Source: JALHMQ01 sp037441125 (GTDB taxonomy: Bacteria; Pseudomonadota; Gammaproteobacteria; Burkholderiales; Burkholderiaceae_F). Taken from it: a stretch of DNA of 16,258 nucleotides. Shown here piece by piece: positions 5,108-13,106 of this stretch. The position numbers and the translations under genes are program-made. The notes below the pieces were generated by a model. That model did not search any database. It worked only from the letters and a program-made list of their open reading frames with translations, and was not told the DNA's origin. The stretch is taken from positions 1 to 16,258 of the forward strand of contig JBBIST010000075.1 in NCBI GenBank assembly GCA_037441125.1, given 5' to 3'. Each line of letters opens with the position of its first letter. Positions within the stretch are counted from its first letter, which is position 1.

Positions 5108-5542
5108 TCAGTTGCCGCCCGGCATGCTCGGCTCGGTGACGAAGCCGACCTTCAGGATCCCGGCGCGCTGCGCGGCGAACACCACGCGGCCGACGAACTC
5201 GTAGCGGCCGGCGTGGTCGCCGCGGATGTGCACCTCGGGTTGCGGCTGCATGACCGCGGCCTTCTTCAGGCGGTCGACCAGCTCGTCGTTGTCGCGCACG
5301 CGCGCCATGCCCCAGTAGACGTCGCCGTCGCGCGTGACCGAGAGCTCGATGTTCTCGGGCTTGGTCTGGCGCGGCAGGTTGGTCTCGACCGGCAGCCTGA
5401 CGCCGACGCTTTGCGTGATCACCGGGACCGTCACCAGGAAGATGATCAGCAGCACCAGCATCACGTCCACCAGCGGCGTGGTGTTGATCTCGGCCATCGA
5501 GCGGTCTTCCTCGTCGCTCATCGATCCGACGCTCATGCCCAT
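5108..5542 (-). CDS. exbD: ExbD/TolR-family proton-channel subunit, first copy
   Basis: 144 residues from ATG 5542, preceded by GAGGAG. The acidic cytoplasmic head (SMSDEEDRSMAEINTTPLVD) leads into a single membrane helix at about 24-44 with the essential D26 in TTPLVDVMLV. The periplasmic region (about 45-144) contains the ExbD pattern NIELSVTRDGDVYWG and HIRGDHAGRYEFVGRVVFAA. It lies 37 bp after exbB and 18 bp before the second exbD. Paired exbD genes behind exbB are known, for instance in Xanthomonas-type tonB clusters. In the motor, an ExbD dimer sits inside an ExbB pentamer; two different ExbD proteins could form a heterodimer or two alternative motors. Confidence 0.94.
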   Translation of the reverse strand: MGMSVGSMSDEEDRSMAEINTTPLVDVMLVLLIIFLVTVPVITQSVGVRLPVETNLPRQTKPENIELSVTRDGDVYWGMARVRDNDELVDRLKKAAVMQPQPEVHIRGDHAGRYEFVGRVVFAAQRAGILKVGFVTEPSMPGGN

Positions 5543-5579
5543 CGCAGGACTCCTCGTCGCAGGGGGTCGGGCGCGGCGG

Positions 5580-6449
5580 TCAGCCGCGGGCGCGGGCGGC
5601 CTTGCCCATCAGCACGCCGTGCACGTCGCCGCCGAAAGCGCGCACCGAGTCCATCACGAGCTTGTTCCGGCGAAGCAGCCAGTTGTAGCCCATCACCGCC
5701 GGCACCGCGACCGCCAGGCCGAGCGCGGTCATGATCAGCGCCTCGCCCACGGGGCCAGCCACCTTGTCGAGCGAGGCCTGACCGGCGATGCCGATCGCGG
5801 TCAGCGCGTGATAGATGCCCCAGACGGTGCCGAACAGGCCGACGAAGGGCGCGGTCGAACCGACCGTGGCCAGTACCGCCAGCCCCGACTGCATGCGGCT
5901 GTTGATGGCGTCGACCGCGCGCTGCACCGACATCGTCACCCAGGCGTTGAGGTCGACGTTCTCGGTCAGCGTGCCTTCGTGGTGCTCGTCGGCCTCGATC
6001 CCGGTCTCGGCGATGTAGCGGTAGGCGCTGCCCTTCTTGAGCTGATTGGCGCCGTCGCGCAGCGACGCGGCCTTCCAGAAGGTGGAGCGCATCTGCGTAC
6101 CTTCCTTGATGATCCGTTGCTGCTCCCACAGCTTGACGAAGATCACGTACCAGCTTGCCATCGACATGATGCCGAGCAGGACGAAGGTCGACTTGCCGAC
6201 GATGTCGGCCTGGCGCCAGGCGGCGGCGAAGCCGTAGGGGTTCTCGACCACTTCCTTGGTCACCGTTGGCGCGAACGCAGCCGGCGTAAGGGCGGCCGGC
6301 GCGGCCGGCGCTTGCGCCTGCGCGTCGGCCGCTGCCGGCGCCTTGGCGGCGTCCTGCGCCAAGGCGGGCGCGAGCACGCCGAAGACGTTGACGATCACGA
6401 AGGCCGCGGCGGCCATCGCGGCCGCCGGGCGACGGGGGAACCAGAACAT
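5580..6449 (-). CDS. exbB: ExbB/TolQ/MotA-family proton-channel protein
   Basis: 289 residues from ATG 6449, with GAGAGGAG 8 bp upstream. An N-terminal hydrophobic stretch ending APALAQD (cleavage near residue 31) and an Ala/Pro-rich stretch to about 60 form an extended periplasmic head like that of the longer ExbB subtype. Membrane helices lie at about 87-107, 190-212 and 235-258. Family signatures are GSTAPFVGLFGTVWGI (197-212) and GPVGEALIMTALGLAVAVPA (232-251), where E236 matches the conserved channel glutamate. ExbB forms the pentameric stator that passes protons and drives TonB through ExbD. The gene stands 99 bp after tonB and 37 bp before exbD. Identity as ExbB rather than TolQ is supported by tonB next door and no tolA or pal. 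Confidence 0.95.
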   Translation of the reverse strand: MFWFPRRPAAAMAAAAFVIVNVFGVLAPALAQDAAKAPAAADAQAQAPAAPAALTPAAFAPTVTKEVVENPYGFAAAWRQADIVGKSTFVLLGIMSMASWYVIFVKLWEQQRIIKEGTQMRSTFWKAASLRDGANQLKKGSAYRYIAETGIEADEHHEGTLTENVDLNAWVTMSVQRAVDAINSRMQSGLAVLATVGSTAPFVGLFGTVWGIYHALTAIGIAGQASLDKVAGPVGEALIMTALGLAVAVPAVMGYNWLLRRNKLVMDSVRAFGGDVHGVLMGKAARARG

Positions 6450-6548
6450 TGAAGTACTCCTCTCGAGGGTCGGTGGGTGACGGCGGCCCGTGCTAACGCG
6501 CTGGTGGCGACGGCCTTGTGAGCAGCCTTGCGCTGTGAAACATAACCT

Positions 6549-7208
6549 TCATCGGATGCGGAAGTCGATCGGCGCCTGCACGCGAATGTCGCGTCCCTGA
6601 GCGGCGCAGTTCAGCCGCGACACCGTGCTCAGCGAAACGCGGTTGAAAACGCGGTTGGTCGACTGGCGGATGACCGGATCGCGGATCTGGCCGGTGGCGC
6701 TGACCGTGAATTCGATCACCACCGTGCCTTCGATGCCTTCCAGCAACGCCTCGCGCGGGTACTGGATCGCGCCCAGCACCTCGCGGTAGTTCTGGCACTC
6801 GACCGCGGCGCTGCGTACCGCCGGTGCCGGCGGTGCCGGCGGCGCCGCCGGCGCGGTCTCGACCGGTTTGGTGATCACCAGCGCCTGTGGTGCCGGCGGC
6901 GCCTCGGCGGTCACCGCGGTGATCGTCGGTGCCGGCACCGGCGGCGGCGCGATCGCCACTTCCGGCGGCGGGATGAACGGCGGCGGCGGCGCCGCCATCT
7001 TCGGTGGCGGCGGCAGCAGCACTTCCGGCGGCGGCGGCTGCTTGACGACCTCCTCGATCACCTTGACCTCGATCGGCCCGCGCACGACTTCGACCACCTT
7101 GCGCGCCAGACCGGTCACAAGCAGATAGCCGACCGCCACGTGCAAGACGACGACGACCGCGAAGCTCGCCAGACCTCGGCTGGCCTGTTGCGGCTGCGAG
7201 AAATCCAT
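6549..7208 (-). CDS. tonB: TonB energy transducer
   Basis: 219 residues from ATG 7208 (MDFSQPQQASRGLASFAVVV), chosen over an in-frame ATG at 7235 because AAGGAA lies just before it and the predicted promoter would start transcription near 7237. Residues about 13-33 are the membrane anchor with VLHVAVGYLL; its histidine corresponds to the conserved H of the TonB anchor. Residues 57-130 are a proline-rich periplasmic spacer. Residues 135-219 form the C-terminal domain (YPREALLEGIEGTVVIEFTV) that grips the TonB box of outer-membrane receptors. C138 and C201 lie in this domain and could form a disulfide, which E. coli TonB lacks. First gene of tonB-exbB-exbD-exbD-TPR. No receptor gene is nearby and no Fur box was recognised, so the imported substrate cannot be named. 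Confidence 0.94.
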   Translation of the reverse strand: MDFSQPQQASRGLASFAVVVVLHVAVGYLLVTGLARKVVEVVRGPIEVKVIEEVVKQPPPPEVLLPPPPKMAAPPPPFIPPPEVAIAPPPVPAPTITAVTAEAPPAPQALVITKPVETAPAAPPAPPAPAVRSAAVECQNYREVLGAIQYPREALLEGIEGTVVIEFTVSATGQIRDPVIRQSTNRVFNRVSLSTVSRLNCAAQGRDIRVQAPIDFRIR

Positions 7209-7243
7209 GACGGTTCCTTGACCCAGGTTCCGCAAAGCGCGCG

Positions 7244-7271
7244 ATTCTAGTGCCTGGACGGCCCCTGTGAC
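7244..7271 (-). promoter_or_regulatory. Candidate promoter of the tonB operon
   Basis: On the minus strand GTCACA (7271-7266) and TAGAAT (7249-7244) are separated by 16 bp, matching the sigma-70 consensus at 4 and 5 of 6 positions. Transcription would begin near 7237, about 29 bp before the tonB ATG. This separates the tonB operon from ruvB, which ends at 7396 on the same strand. Confidence 0.5.
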
Positions 7272-7395
7272 ACCCTAGTATCAAGCCGGTCCGGCGAACG
7301 GCCCCGAAGCCAACGATGACGCGCCGCGAAGCTCCATGACGCGCCACAGCGCCGCCGCGCCGCGACCCCGTTCCTCCGACCGTTTGCTGCGCCGC

Positions 7396-8424
<1,029 letters not shown>

Positions 8425-8434
8425 GGCTCGCTTC

Positions 8435-9016
8435 TCAGGCGCGCGCCAGCGACTTCAGCGCCAGCCGGATGCCGTCGGCGACTGCGGTGCCGGCCGGCAC
8501 CAGACGCACCGCCGCGGCTGCCTCGCGTTCGTGGTAGCCGAGCGCGAGCAGCGCGCGCAGCACGTCGGCGCCTTCGGCGCCGGGCGCGGCGCTGCCCGGG
8601 GCGGCGTCGAGCGCGGTGCCGAGCTTGCCCTTCAGTTCGAGCAGCAGCCGCTCGGCGGTCTTCTTGCCGATGCCGGGGATGCGCGTCAGGCGGCCGGCCT
8701 CCTGCATCGTCACCGCCTGCGCCAGTTCGCTCACCGACAGCCCCGAGAGCACCGCCAGCGCAGTGCGTGCGCCGACGCCGGAGATGCGGATCAGCTCGCG
8801 AAACGCGTGGCGCTCGCCGGCGGTGGCGAAGCCGTAGAGCTGGTGCGCGTCCTCGCGCACCGCCAGATGGGTGAGCAGGGTCACGCGTTCGCCCGGCGCC
8901 GGCAGGTGATAGAGCGTGCTCATCGGCACGTCGACCTCGTAGCCGACGCCATTGGCGTCGACCAGGATCGACGGCGGATTCTTCTCCAGCAGGGTGCCGG
9001 CGATGCGGCCGATCAT
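8435..9016 (-). CDS. ruvA: RuvA, Holliday-junction-binding subunit
   Basis: 193 residues from ATG 9016 (MIGRIAGTLLEKNPPSILVD), in the usual range of 190-205; the frame is open upstream, but this start is the conserved one. Domain I is the N-terminal OB fold (1-62, ending AHQLYGF). Domain II has two helix-hairpin-helix motifs, LIRISGVGARTALAVL (75-90) and LTRIPGIGKKTAERLL (110-125), which contact the DNA backbone. An Ala/Gly/Pro linker at about 135-150 leads to domain III (ADVLRALLALGYHEREAAAA), which binds RuvB. It starts 13 bp after ruvC and ends 10 bp before ruvB, so the three are surely co-transcribed. Confidence 0.98.
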   Translation of the reverse strand: MIGRIAGTLLEKNPPSILVDANGVGYEVDVPMSTLYHLPAPGERVTLLTHLAVREDAHQLYGFATAGERHAFRELIRISGVGARTALAVLSGLSVSELAQAVTMQEAGRLTRIPGIGKKTAERLLLELKGKLGTALDAAPGSAAPGAEGADVLRALLALGYHEREAAAAVRLVPAGTAVADGIRLALKSLARA

Positions 9017-9029
9017 CGCGCCGCCTGCC

Positions 9030-9614
9030 TCACTTGCCGGCCGCAGCCGCATGCGCGGCCCAGGCCGATCGCGCGCCGGCGCGGCCGCCGCGGCGCGCGT
9101 GCACGCCGACGTTGAGCAGCGGCGCTGCCGCGGCGCGCAGCCGGCTGGCGTGCGCATGACAGATCGCGCAGGCGAGCGCATCGGCGGCGTCAGCCGACGG
9201 TGCGTGCGCAAGCTGCAGCAGGCGCGCCACCATCTTTTGCACCTGCGGCTTGCTCGCGCGGCCGGTGCCGGCCACCGCCTGCTTGATCGACAGCGCCGAG
9301 TACTCGTGCACCGGCAGGCCGCCGGCGGCGGCCGCGCACAGCGCCGCGCCGCGCGCCTGACCAAGCAGCAGCGTCGAGCGCGGATTGACGTTGACGAACA
9401 CCTGCTCGACCGCAGCAAGCGTCGGCCGGTAGGCATCGATCAACGCCGCCAGTTCGCTCAGGATCAACCCCAGTCGCGGCGCCAGCGCGCCAGCCGGCAC
9501 GCGGATCACGCCGGCGTCAACGCACGACAGCCGATCGCCACGCGCGTCGATCACGCCGAAGCCGGTTCGGTTCAGACCGGGATCGATGCCAAGGATGCGG
9601 ACGTTCGCGCTCAC
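9030..9614 (-). CDS. ruvC: RuvC, Holliday-junction resolvase
   Basis: 194 residues from a GTG at 9614. RuvC dimers cut Holliday junctions symmetrically after RuvAB migration. The four catalytic acids are present: D11 (ILGIDPGLNRTG), E70 (AAVEQVFVN), D142 and D145 (SADAADALACAICHAH), each offset by four from E. coli D7, E66, D138 and D141. Residues about 170-194 form an Ala/Arg-rich C-terminal tail. A minimal three-codon reading frame, ATGAGCGCGTGA (9622-9611), overlaps the GTG start and might couple or dampen initiation. Upstream, between purH and this gene, lies the heptamer repeat array at 9636-9802, which would sit in the leader of the ruvCAB part of the message. Confidence 0.97.
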   Translation of the reverse strand: MSANVRILGIDPGLNRTGFGVIDARGDRLSCVDAGVIRVPAGALAPRLGLILSELAALIDAYRPTLAAVEQVFVNVNPRSTLLLGQARGAALCAAAAGGLPVHEYSALSIKQAVAGTGRASKPQVQKMVARLLQLAHAPSADAADALACAICHAHASRLRAAAAPLLNVGVHARRGGRAGARSAWAAHAAAAGK

Positions 9615-9635
9615 GCGCTCATTCTGCCTGACGGA

Positions 9636-9802
9636 GGTCGAGGGTCGAGGGTCGAGGGTCTAGCGTCCAGGGTCTAGCGTCCAGCGTTCAGCTTCGGGTT
9701 GCGCTCGGCTGGCCGCAAGACCCCAGACGCTCGACGCTCAACGCTCGACGCTAGACGCTCGACGCTCAACGCTCGACGCTTGACGCTCGACGCCAGACCC
9801 CA
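9636..9802. repeat. Two facing arrays of a 7-bp repeat between purH and ruvC
   Basis: Left half, 9636-9691: eight contiguous 7-mers of the form SGTCNAG (GGTCGAG, GGTCTAG, CGTCCAG, CGTTCAG). Right half, 9726-9802: about ten 7-mers, mostly GACGCTC or AACGCTC with a variable last base, ending in two degenerate units that abut the purH stop. Written in the same phase, right units read CTNRACG and left units are their complement, so the halves form an imperfect inverted repeat around a 34-bp centre (9692-9725). In the mRNA this could fold into a long hairpin that separates or tunes purH and ruvCAB. The units are seen directly; the function is inferred. There are no unique spacers, so it is not a CRISPR array. 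Confidence 0.9.
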
Positions 9803-9803
9803 C

Positions 9804-11354
9804 CTAATGCCGAAAATGCCGCACCCCGGTGAACACCATCGCCACGCCGCGCTCGTTGGCGGCGGCGATCACTTCGGCGTCGCGCACGCTGCCGCCAGGC
9901 TGAATCACGCACTCGGCGCCGGCGTCGAGCACCGCGTCCAGGCCGTCGCGAAACGGGAAGAAGGCGTCGCTCGCGACCGCGGCGCCGGCCAGTGACAGGC
10001 CGGCGTTGGCGGCCTTGATCGCGGCGATGCGCGCCGAGTCGATCCGGCTCATCTGGCCGGCGCCGACGCCAACCGTCATGCCGTCGCGCGCAAAGACGAT
10101 CGCGTTGCTTTTGACGAACTGGGCCACGCGCCAGGCGAACAGCAGGTCGTCGATCTGGCTTGCGTTGGGCTGCTTGTCGGTGACCACTTTCAGTGTCGCT
10201 GCGGTTTCGCGCGCTCGATCCGGCGTCTGCGCCAGCAGTCCGCCGCCGACGCTCTTGAGGTCGAGGTCGTTGGCGCCGTCGCCGTCAGCCAGCGCCAGCA
10301 GGCGCAGGTTGCTCTTGGCGGCGAACACCTCGCGCGCCGCTGCCTCGAAGCCGGGCGCGATCACCACCTCGACGAACTGCGCGGCGACCGCCTGCGCGCA
10401 GGCGCCGTCGACCGGCCGGTTGAAGGCGATGATGCCGCCGAAGGCCGAGGTGGGATCGGTGCGCAGCGCCTTGGCATAGGCGGCGGCGACGTCGCTTGCG
10501 ATCGCCACGCCGCAGGGGTTGGCGTGCTTGACGATCACGCACGCCGGAGTATCGAAGGCGCGCGCGCACTCCCACGCGGCGTCAGCGTCGGCGATGTTGT
10601 TGTAGGAGAGCGCCTTGCCCTGCAACTGGGTGTAGCCGGCGAGCAGGCCGGCGCCGACGCTGCGTTCGCGGTAGAACGCCGCGCCCTGGTGCGGGTTTTC
10701 GCCGTAGCGCATGTCCTGCACCTTGACCCACTGCCGGGTGAGGGTCGCAGGAAAAGGCGTGGGCTTGAGCCGCTCGTCGAGCGAACTGAGGTAGTTGCCG
10801 ATCGCGCCGTCGTAGCGCGCGGTATGCGCAAACACCTTTTTCGCCAGCTCGAAGCGCAGCGCCGAGCCGACCCGGCCGTGCGTCTCCAACTCGGCAAGCA
10901 GGGTGCCGTAGTCGGCCGGGTCGACCACGACCGCGACCGAGCCGTGGTTCTTGGCCGCGGCGCGAAGCATCGCTGGGCCGCCGATGTCGATGTTCTCGAT
11001 CGCGTCGTCGAAGGTGCATTCGATGTTGGCGACCGCCTGCTCGAATGGGTAGAGGTTGACCACCAGAATGTCGATCGGATCGATGCCGTGCTGGGCCAGC
11101 GCCGCCATGTGCTCGGGCGAGTCGCGGCGCGCCAGCAGCCCGGCGTGGATGCGCGGGTTGAGCGTCTTGACGCGACCGTCGAGGATCTCGGGAAAGCCGG
11201 TCACCTGCGCGACCTCGACCACCGCCAAGCCGGCGTGCGCCAGCATCTTCGCGCTGCCGCCGGTCGACAGCAGCCGGTAGCCGAGGCGGTCGAGCGCGCG
11301 CGCCAGGTCGAGCACTCCGGTCTTGTCGCTGACCGACAGCAGTGCAGTTTTCAT
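9804..11354 (-). CDS. purH: PurH, bifunctional AICAR transformylase / IMP cyclohydrolase
   Basis: 516 residues from ATG 11354 (MKTALLSVSDKTGVLDLARA), close to the usual 515-530. It carries out the last two steps of purine synthesis: formylation of AICAR with 10-formyl-tetrahydrofolate, then ring closure to IMP. The N-terminal IMP cyclohydrolase (MGS-like) domain spans about 1-145, with LLSTGGSAKML and FPEILDGRVKTLNPRIHAG. The transformylase domain follows, with MRYGENPHQGAA (215-226) and the catalytic K276-H277 in VIVKHANPCGVA, then SNAIVFA and the C-terminal VMVFTGVRHFRH-like ending (AMVFTGVRHFRH). It begins 34 bp after fis and ends directly at the heptamer repeat array. The open frame upstream of 11354 is not part of the protein. 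Confidence 0.98.
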   Translation of the reverse strand: MKTALLSVSDKTGVLDLARALDRLGYRLLSTGGSAKMLAHAGLAVVEVAQVTGFPEILDGRVKTLNPRIHAGLLARRDSPEHMAALAQHGIDPIDILVVNLYPFEQAVANIECTFDDAIENIDIGGPAMLRAAAKNHGSVAVVVDPADYGTLLAELETHGRVGSALRFELAKKVFAHTARYDGAIGNYLSSLDERLKPTPFPATLTRQWVKVQDMRYGENPHQGAAFYRERSVGAGLLAGYTQLQGKALSYNNIADADAAWECARAFDTPACVIVKHANPCGVAIASDVAAAYAKALRTDPTSAFGGIIAFNRPVDGACAQAVAAQFVEVVIAPGFEAAAREVFAAKSNLRLLALADGDGANDLDLKSVGGGLLAQTPDRARETAATLKVVTDKQPNASQIDDLLFAWRVAQFVKSNAIVFARDGMTVGVGAGQMSRIDSARIAAIKAANAGLSLAGAAVASDAFFPFRDGLDAVLDAGAECVIQPGGSVRDAEVIAAANERGVAMVFTGVRHFRH

Positions 11355-11388
11355 CGCCGCGAGTTCGATCTCGATCAGCAGGCGGCGT

Positions 11389-11817
11389 TCAACGCCGGCG
11401 CTGCGCCGCGCTCTTGCGCGCGCGCGAATTGGCTCGCTTGACCACAGCGCGCGGCGGCGGCGCCTCGGCCAGTCCATGCTCGATCAGCTTCTTGCGCAGC
11501 GTGTTGCGGTTGATGCCGAGCAGTGCCGCGGCGGCCGACTGGTTGCCGGCGCTGCGATCGAGCGCAAAGCGCAGCAGCGGCTCTTCGACGGCGCGCATCA
11601 CCATCACGTGCAACTGGTGCGGGCGCGCACCGTCGAGGTCGCGAAAGTACTGGTCGAGCGTGCGCAGGATGCACTGGGCGACGGTCTCGCCGCCGCTTCG
11701 CGGCACGCTGCCGCCGTGGCCGTCGTCGCCGGCGGCTGCGGCGAGCGGTGTCGCGGCCGCCCGTTCGGCGGCCGGGGCGCTGCGCGGTGGCATTTTCACG
11801 ACGGTATTCGGACGCAT
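11389..11817 (-). CDS. fis: Fis-family nucleoid protein with N- and C-terminal extensions
   Basis: 142 residues from ATG 11817, preceded by GGAGAGG. The Fis core is at about 42-116: the N-terminal helices (TVAQCILRTLDQYFRDLDG) and the C-terminal helix-turn-helix with AAAALLGINRNTLRKKLIEH (96-115), the most conserved part of Fis. Fis is a small dimeric DNA-bending protein acting in growth-phase control of rRNA and other promoters. E. coli Fis has 98 residues and many betaproteobacterial versions are shorter, so the 40-residue Ala/Gly-rich head and the basic tail (KRANSRARKSAAQRRR) are extra. A GTG at codon 38 could give a shorter form, but it lacks the good ribosome-binding site. Position between dusB and purH matches the common betaproteobacterial order. 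Confidence 0.93.
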   Translation of the reverse strand: MRPNTVVKMPPRSAPAAERAAATPLAAAAGDDGHGGSVPRSGGETVAQCILRTLDQYFRDLDGARPHQLHVMVMRAVEEPLLRFALDRSAGNQSAAAALLGINRNTLRKKLIEHGLAEAPPPRAVVKRANSRARKSAAQRRR

Positions 11818-11842
11818 GACCCTCTCCGGTTTTTGTGTGTCT

Positions 11843-12880
11843 TCAGTGCGGGCGCTGCGGCGGCTGGCCGGCGACAGGCTGCGCTTCGGTCAGGCGCCCG
11901 TAGCGGGCCACGTGCTGGCGCAGAAAGCGGTCGAGCGCGCGTGCCTGCGCGCGGCAGTCGTCGATCCGGTTCATCTCGGCGCAAAACTCGGCGCCGCCGG
12001 CGAGCGCTCGTGTGCTCCAGACGATGTGCTTGCGCGCGCTGCGCAGGCCCAGCGCCTCGCCGTAGAAGCGGTAATGCTCGTCGAGGTGCGCGAGCAGAAT
12101 CTCGCGCGCCTCGTCGCCGGTCGGCGGCGGCAGCGTGTCGCCGGTGCGCAGATGGTGGTCGATCTCGCGGAAGATCCACGGCCGGCCCTGCGCGGCGCGG
12201 CCGACCATGATCGCGTCGGCGCCGGTGGCGGCGAGCACCGCGCGCGCCCTGGCCGGCGAGTCGATGTCGCCGTTGGCCACCACCGGGATCGACACCGCGC
12301 GCTTGACCTGCGCGATCGTCTCGTACTCGGCGGCGGCGCGAAAGCCGCAGGCGCGCGTGCGGCCGTGCAGGGTGAGCATGGCGATGCCGGCGCGCTCGGC
12401 GATGCGCGCGATCGTCACCGCATTGCGCTGCTGCGCATCCCATCCGGTGCGGTACTTGAGCGTCACCGGCGTGGCGGTCGGCGCCACCGCCTCGACCACG
12501 GCGTTGAGGATGCGCTCGACCAGCGGTTCGTCCTTGAGCAGCGCCGAGCCGCTGGCGACGTTGCATACCTTCTTCGCCGGGCAGCCCATGTTGAGGTCGA
12601 TGATCTGCGCCCCGCGCGCGACGTTGTAGCGCGCCGCCTGCGCCAGCGTCTGCGGGTCGGCGCCGACCAGTTGCACCGCGCGCGGCTCGGCTTCGCCGTC
12701 GTGATCGAGTCGGCGCGCGGTCTTGCCGCTTGCCCACAGGTTCGGGTTCGAGGCCGCCATCTCGCTCACCGCATAGCCGGCGCCGAGCTGCCGGCACAGG
12801 GCCCGATACGGCCGATCGCTGATGCCGGCCATGGGCGCGACGAACACCCGGTTGGCCAGCTCGTAGGGGCCGATGCGCAT
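11843..12880 (-). CDS. dusB: DusB, tRNA-dihydrouridine synthase B
   Basis: 345 residues from ATG 12880 (MRIGPYELANRVFVAPMAGI). The frame is open to 13003, but the family starts here. DusB is an FMN enzyme that reduces specific uridines in the tRNA D-loop using NADPH. Signatures: APMAGISDRPYR (15-26), the catalytic-cysteine motif LNMGCPAKKV with C100, KYRTGWD, LHGRTR, and the FMN-phosphate segments VVANGDI (200-206) and GADAIMVGRAAQGRPW (220-235). The C-terminal helical RNA-binding domain (from about 255) includes EHYRFYGEALGLRSARKH. No Shine-Dalgarno is obvious. It leads the dusB-fis-purH-ruvCAB run, 25 bp before fis, as in gammaproteobacteria where dusB and fis are co-transcribed. Confidence 0.97.
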   Translation of the reverse strand: MRIGPYELANRVFVAPMAGISDRPYRALCRQLGAGYAVSEMAASNPNLWASGKTARRLDHDGEAEPRAVQLVGADPQTLAQAARYNVARGAQIIDLNMGCPAKKVCNVASGSALLKDEPLVERILNAVVEAVAPTATPVTLKYRTGWDAQQRNAVTIARIAERAGIAMLTLHGRTRACGFRAAAEYETIAQVKRAVSIPVVANGDIDSPARARAVLAATGADAIMVGRAAQGRPWIFREIDHHLRTGDTLPPPTGDEAREILLAHLDEHYRFYGEALGLRSARKHIVWSTRALAGGAEFCAEMNRIDDCRAQARALDRFLRQHVARYGRLTEAQPVAGQPPQRPH

Positions 12881-13106
12881 CGGATCGATCAGGGAAAAGT
12901 GCCGCGAAGGGCGCGGATTGTAGGCCGCGGCTTGCGCGCTGATCTGCGCAAGCGCATGAACACGTTCGACCGTTGCGCCGAGGCCGATGCGCGACAGTTC
13001 CACCTGCAGCCGTACGCGCAGCGGGCCGGCCCAACGCGGCCGCGCTGCGGCTCAGCCATCGCCCCGGCGCCGCTAGCAATCGCCCACTTGCGCCGCGCCG
13101 ACCGGA
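12881..13106 (-). promoter_or_regulatory. dusB upstream region with a candidate -10 element
   Basis: 226 bp without a recognisable gene. On the minus strand TACAAT (12922-12917), 37 bp before the dusB ATG, is a near-consensus -10; the -35 at the proper distance (AGATCA) is poor. Between it and the ATG, CCGCG-CCCTT-CGCGG (12902-12916) could form a small hairpin in the leader. This is the likely promoter of the dusB-fis-purH-ruvCAB operon, possibly dependent on an activator because of the weak -35. Confidence 0.35.

Noticed and set aside
3326..5734. A very long open frame (about 800 codons) on the + strand across the TPR and exbD genes
   Set aside because: It is antisense to well-recognised genes, has the composition of a frame shadow in GC-rich DNA and matches no family I know.
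7209..7395. A Fur box controlling the tonB operon
   Set aside because: I looked for the GATAATGATAATCATTATC pattern and saw no AT-rich dyad; only a sigma-70-like promoter is supported.
9636..9802. Possible CRISPR array
   Set aside because: The units are 7 bp, contiguous, and reverse orientation halfway; there are no spacers and no cas genes.
12881..13003. A dusB start 41 codons upstream
   Set aside because: The extra residues do not resemble DusB, and a -10 element lies inside the stretch; family members start at MRIGPY.
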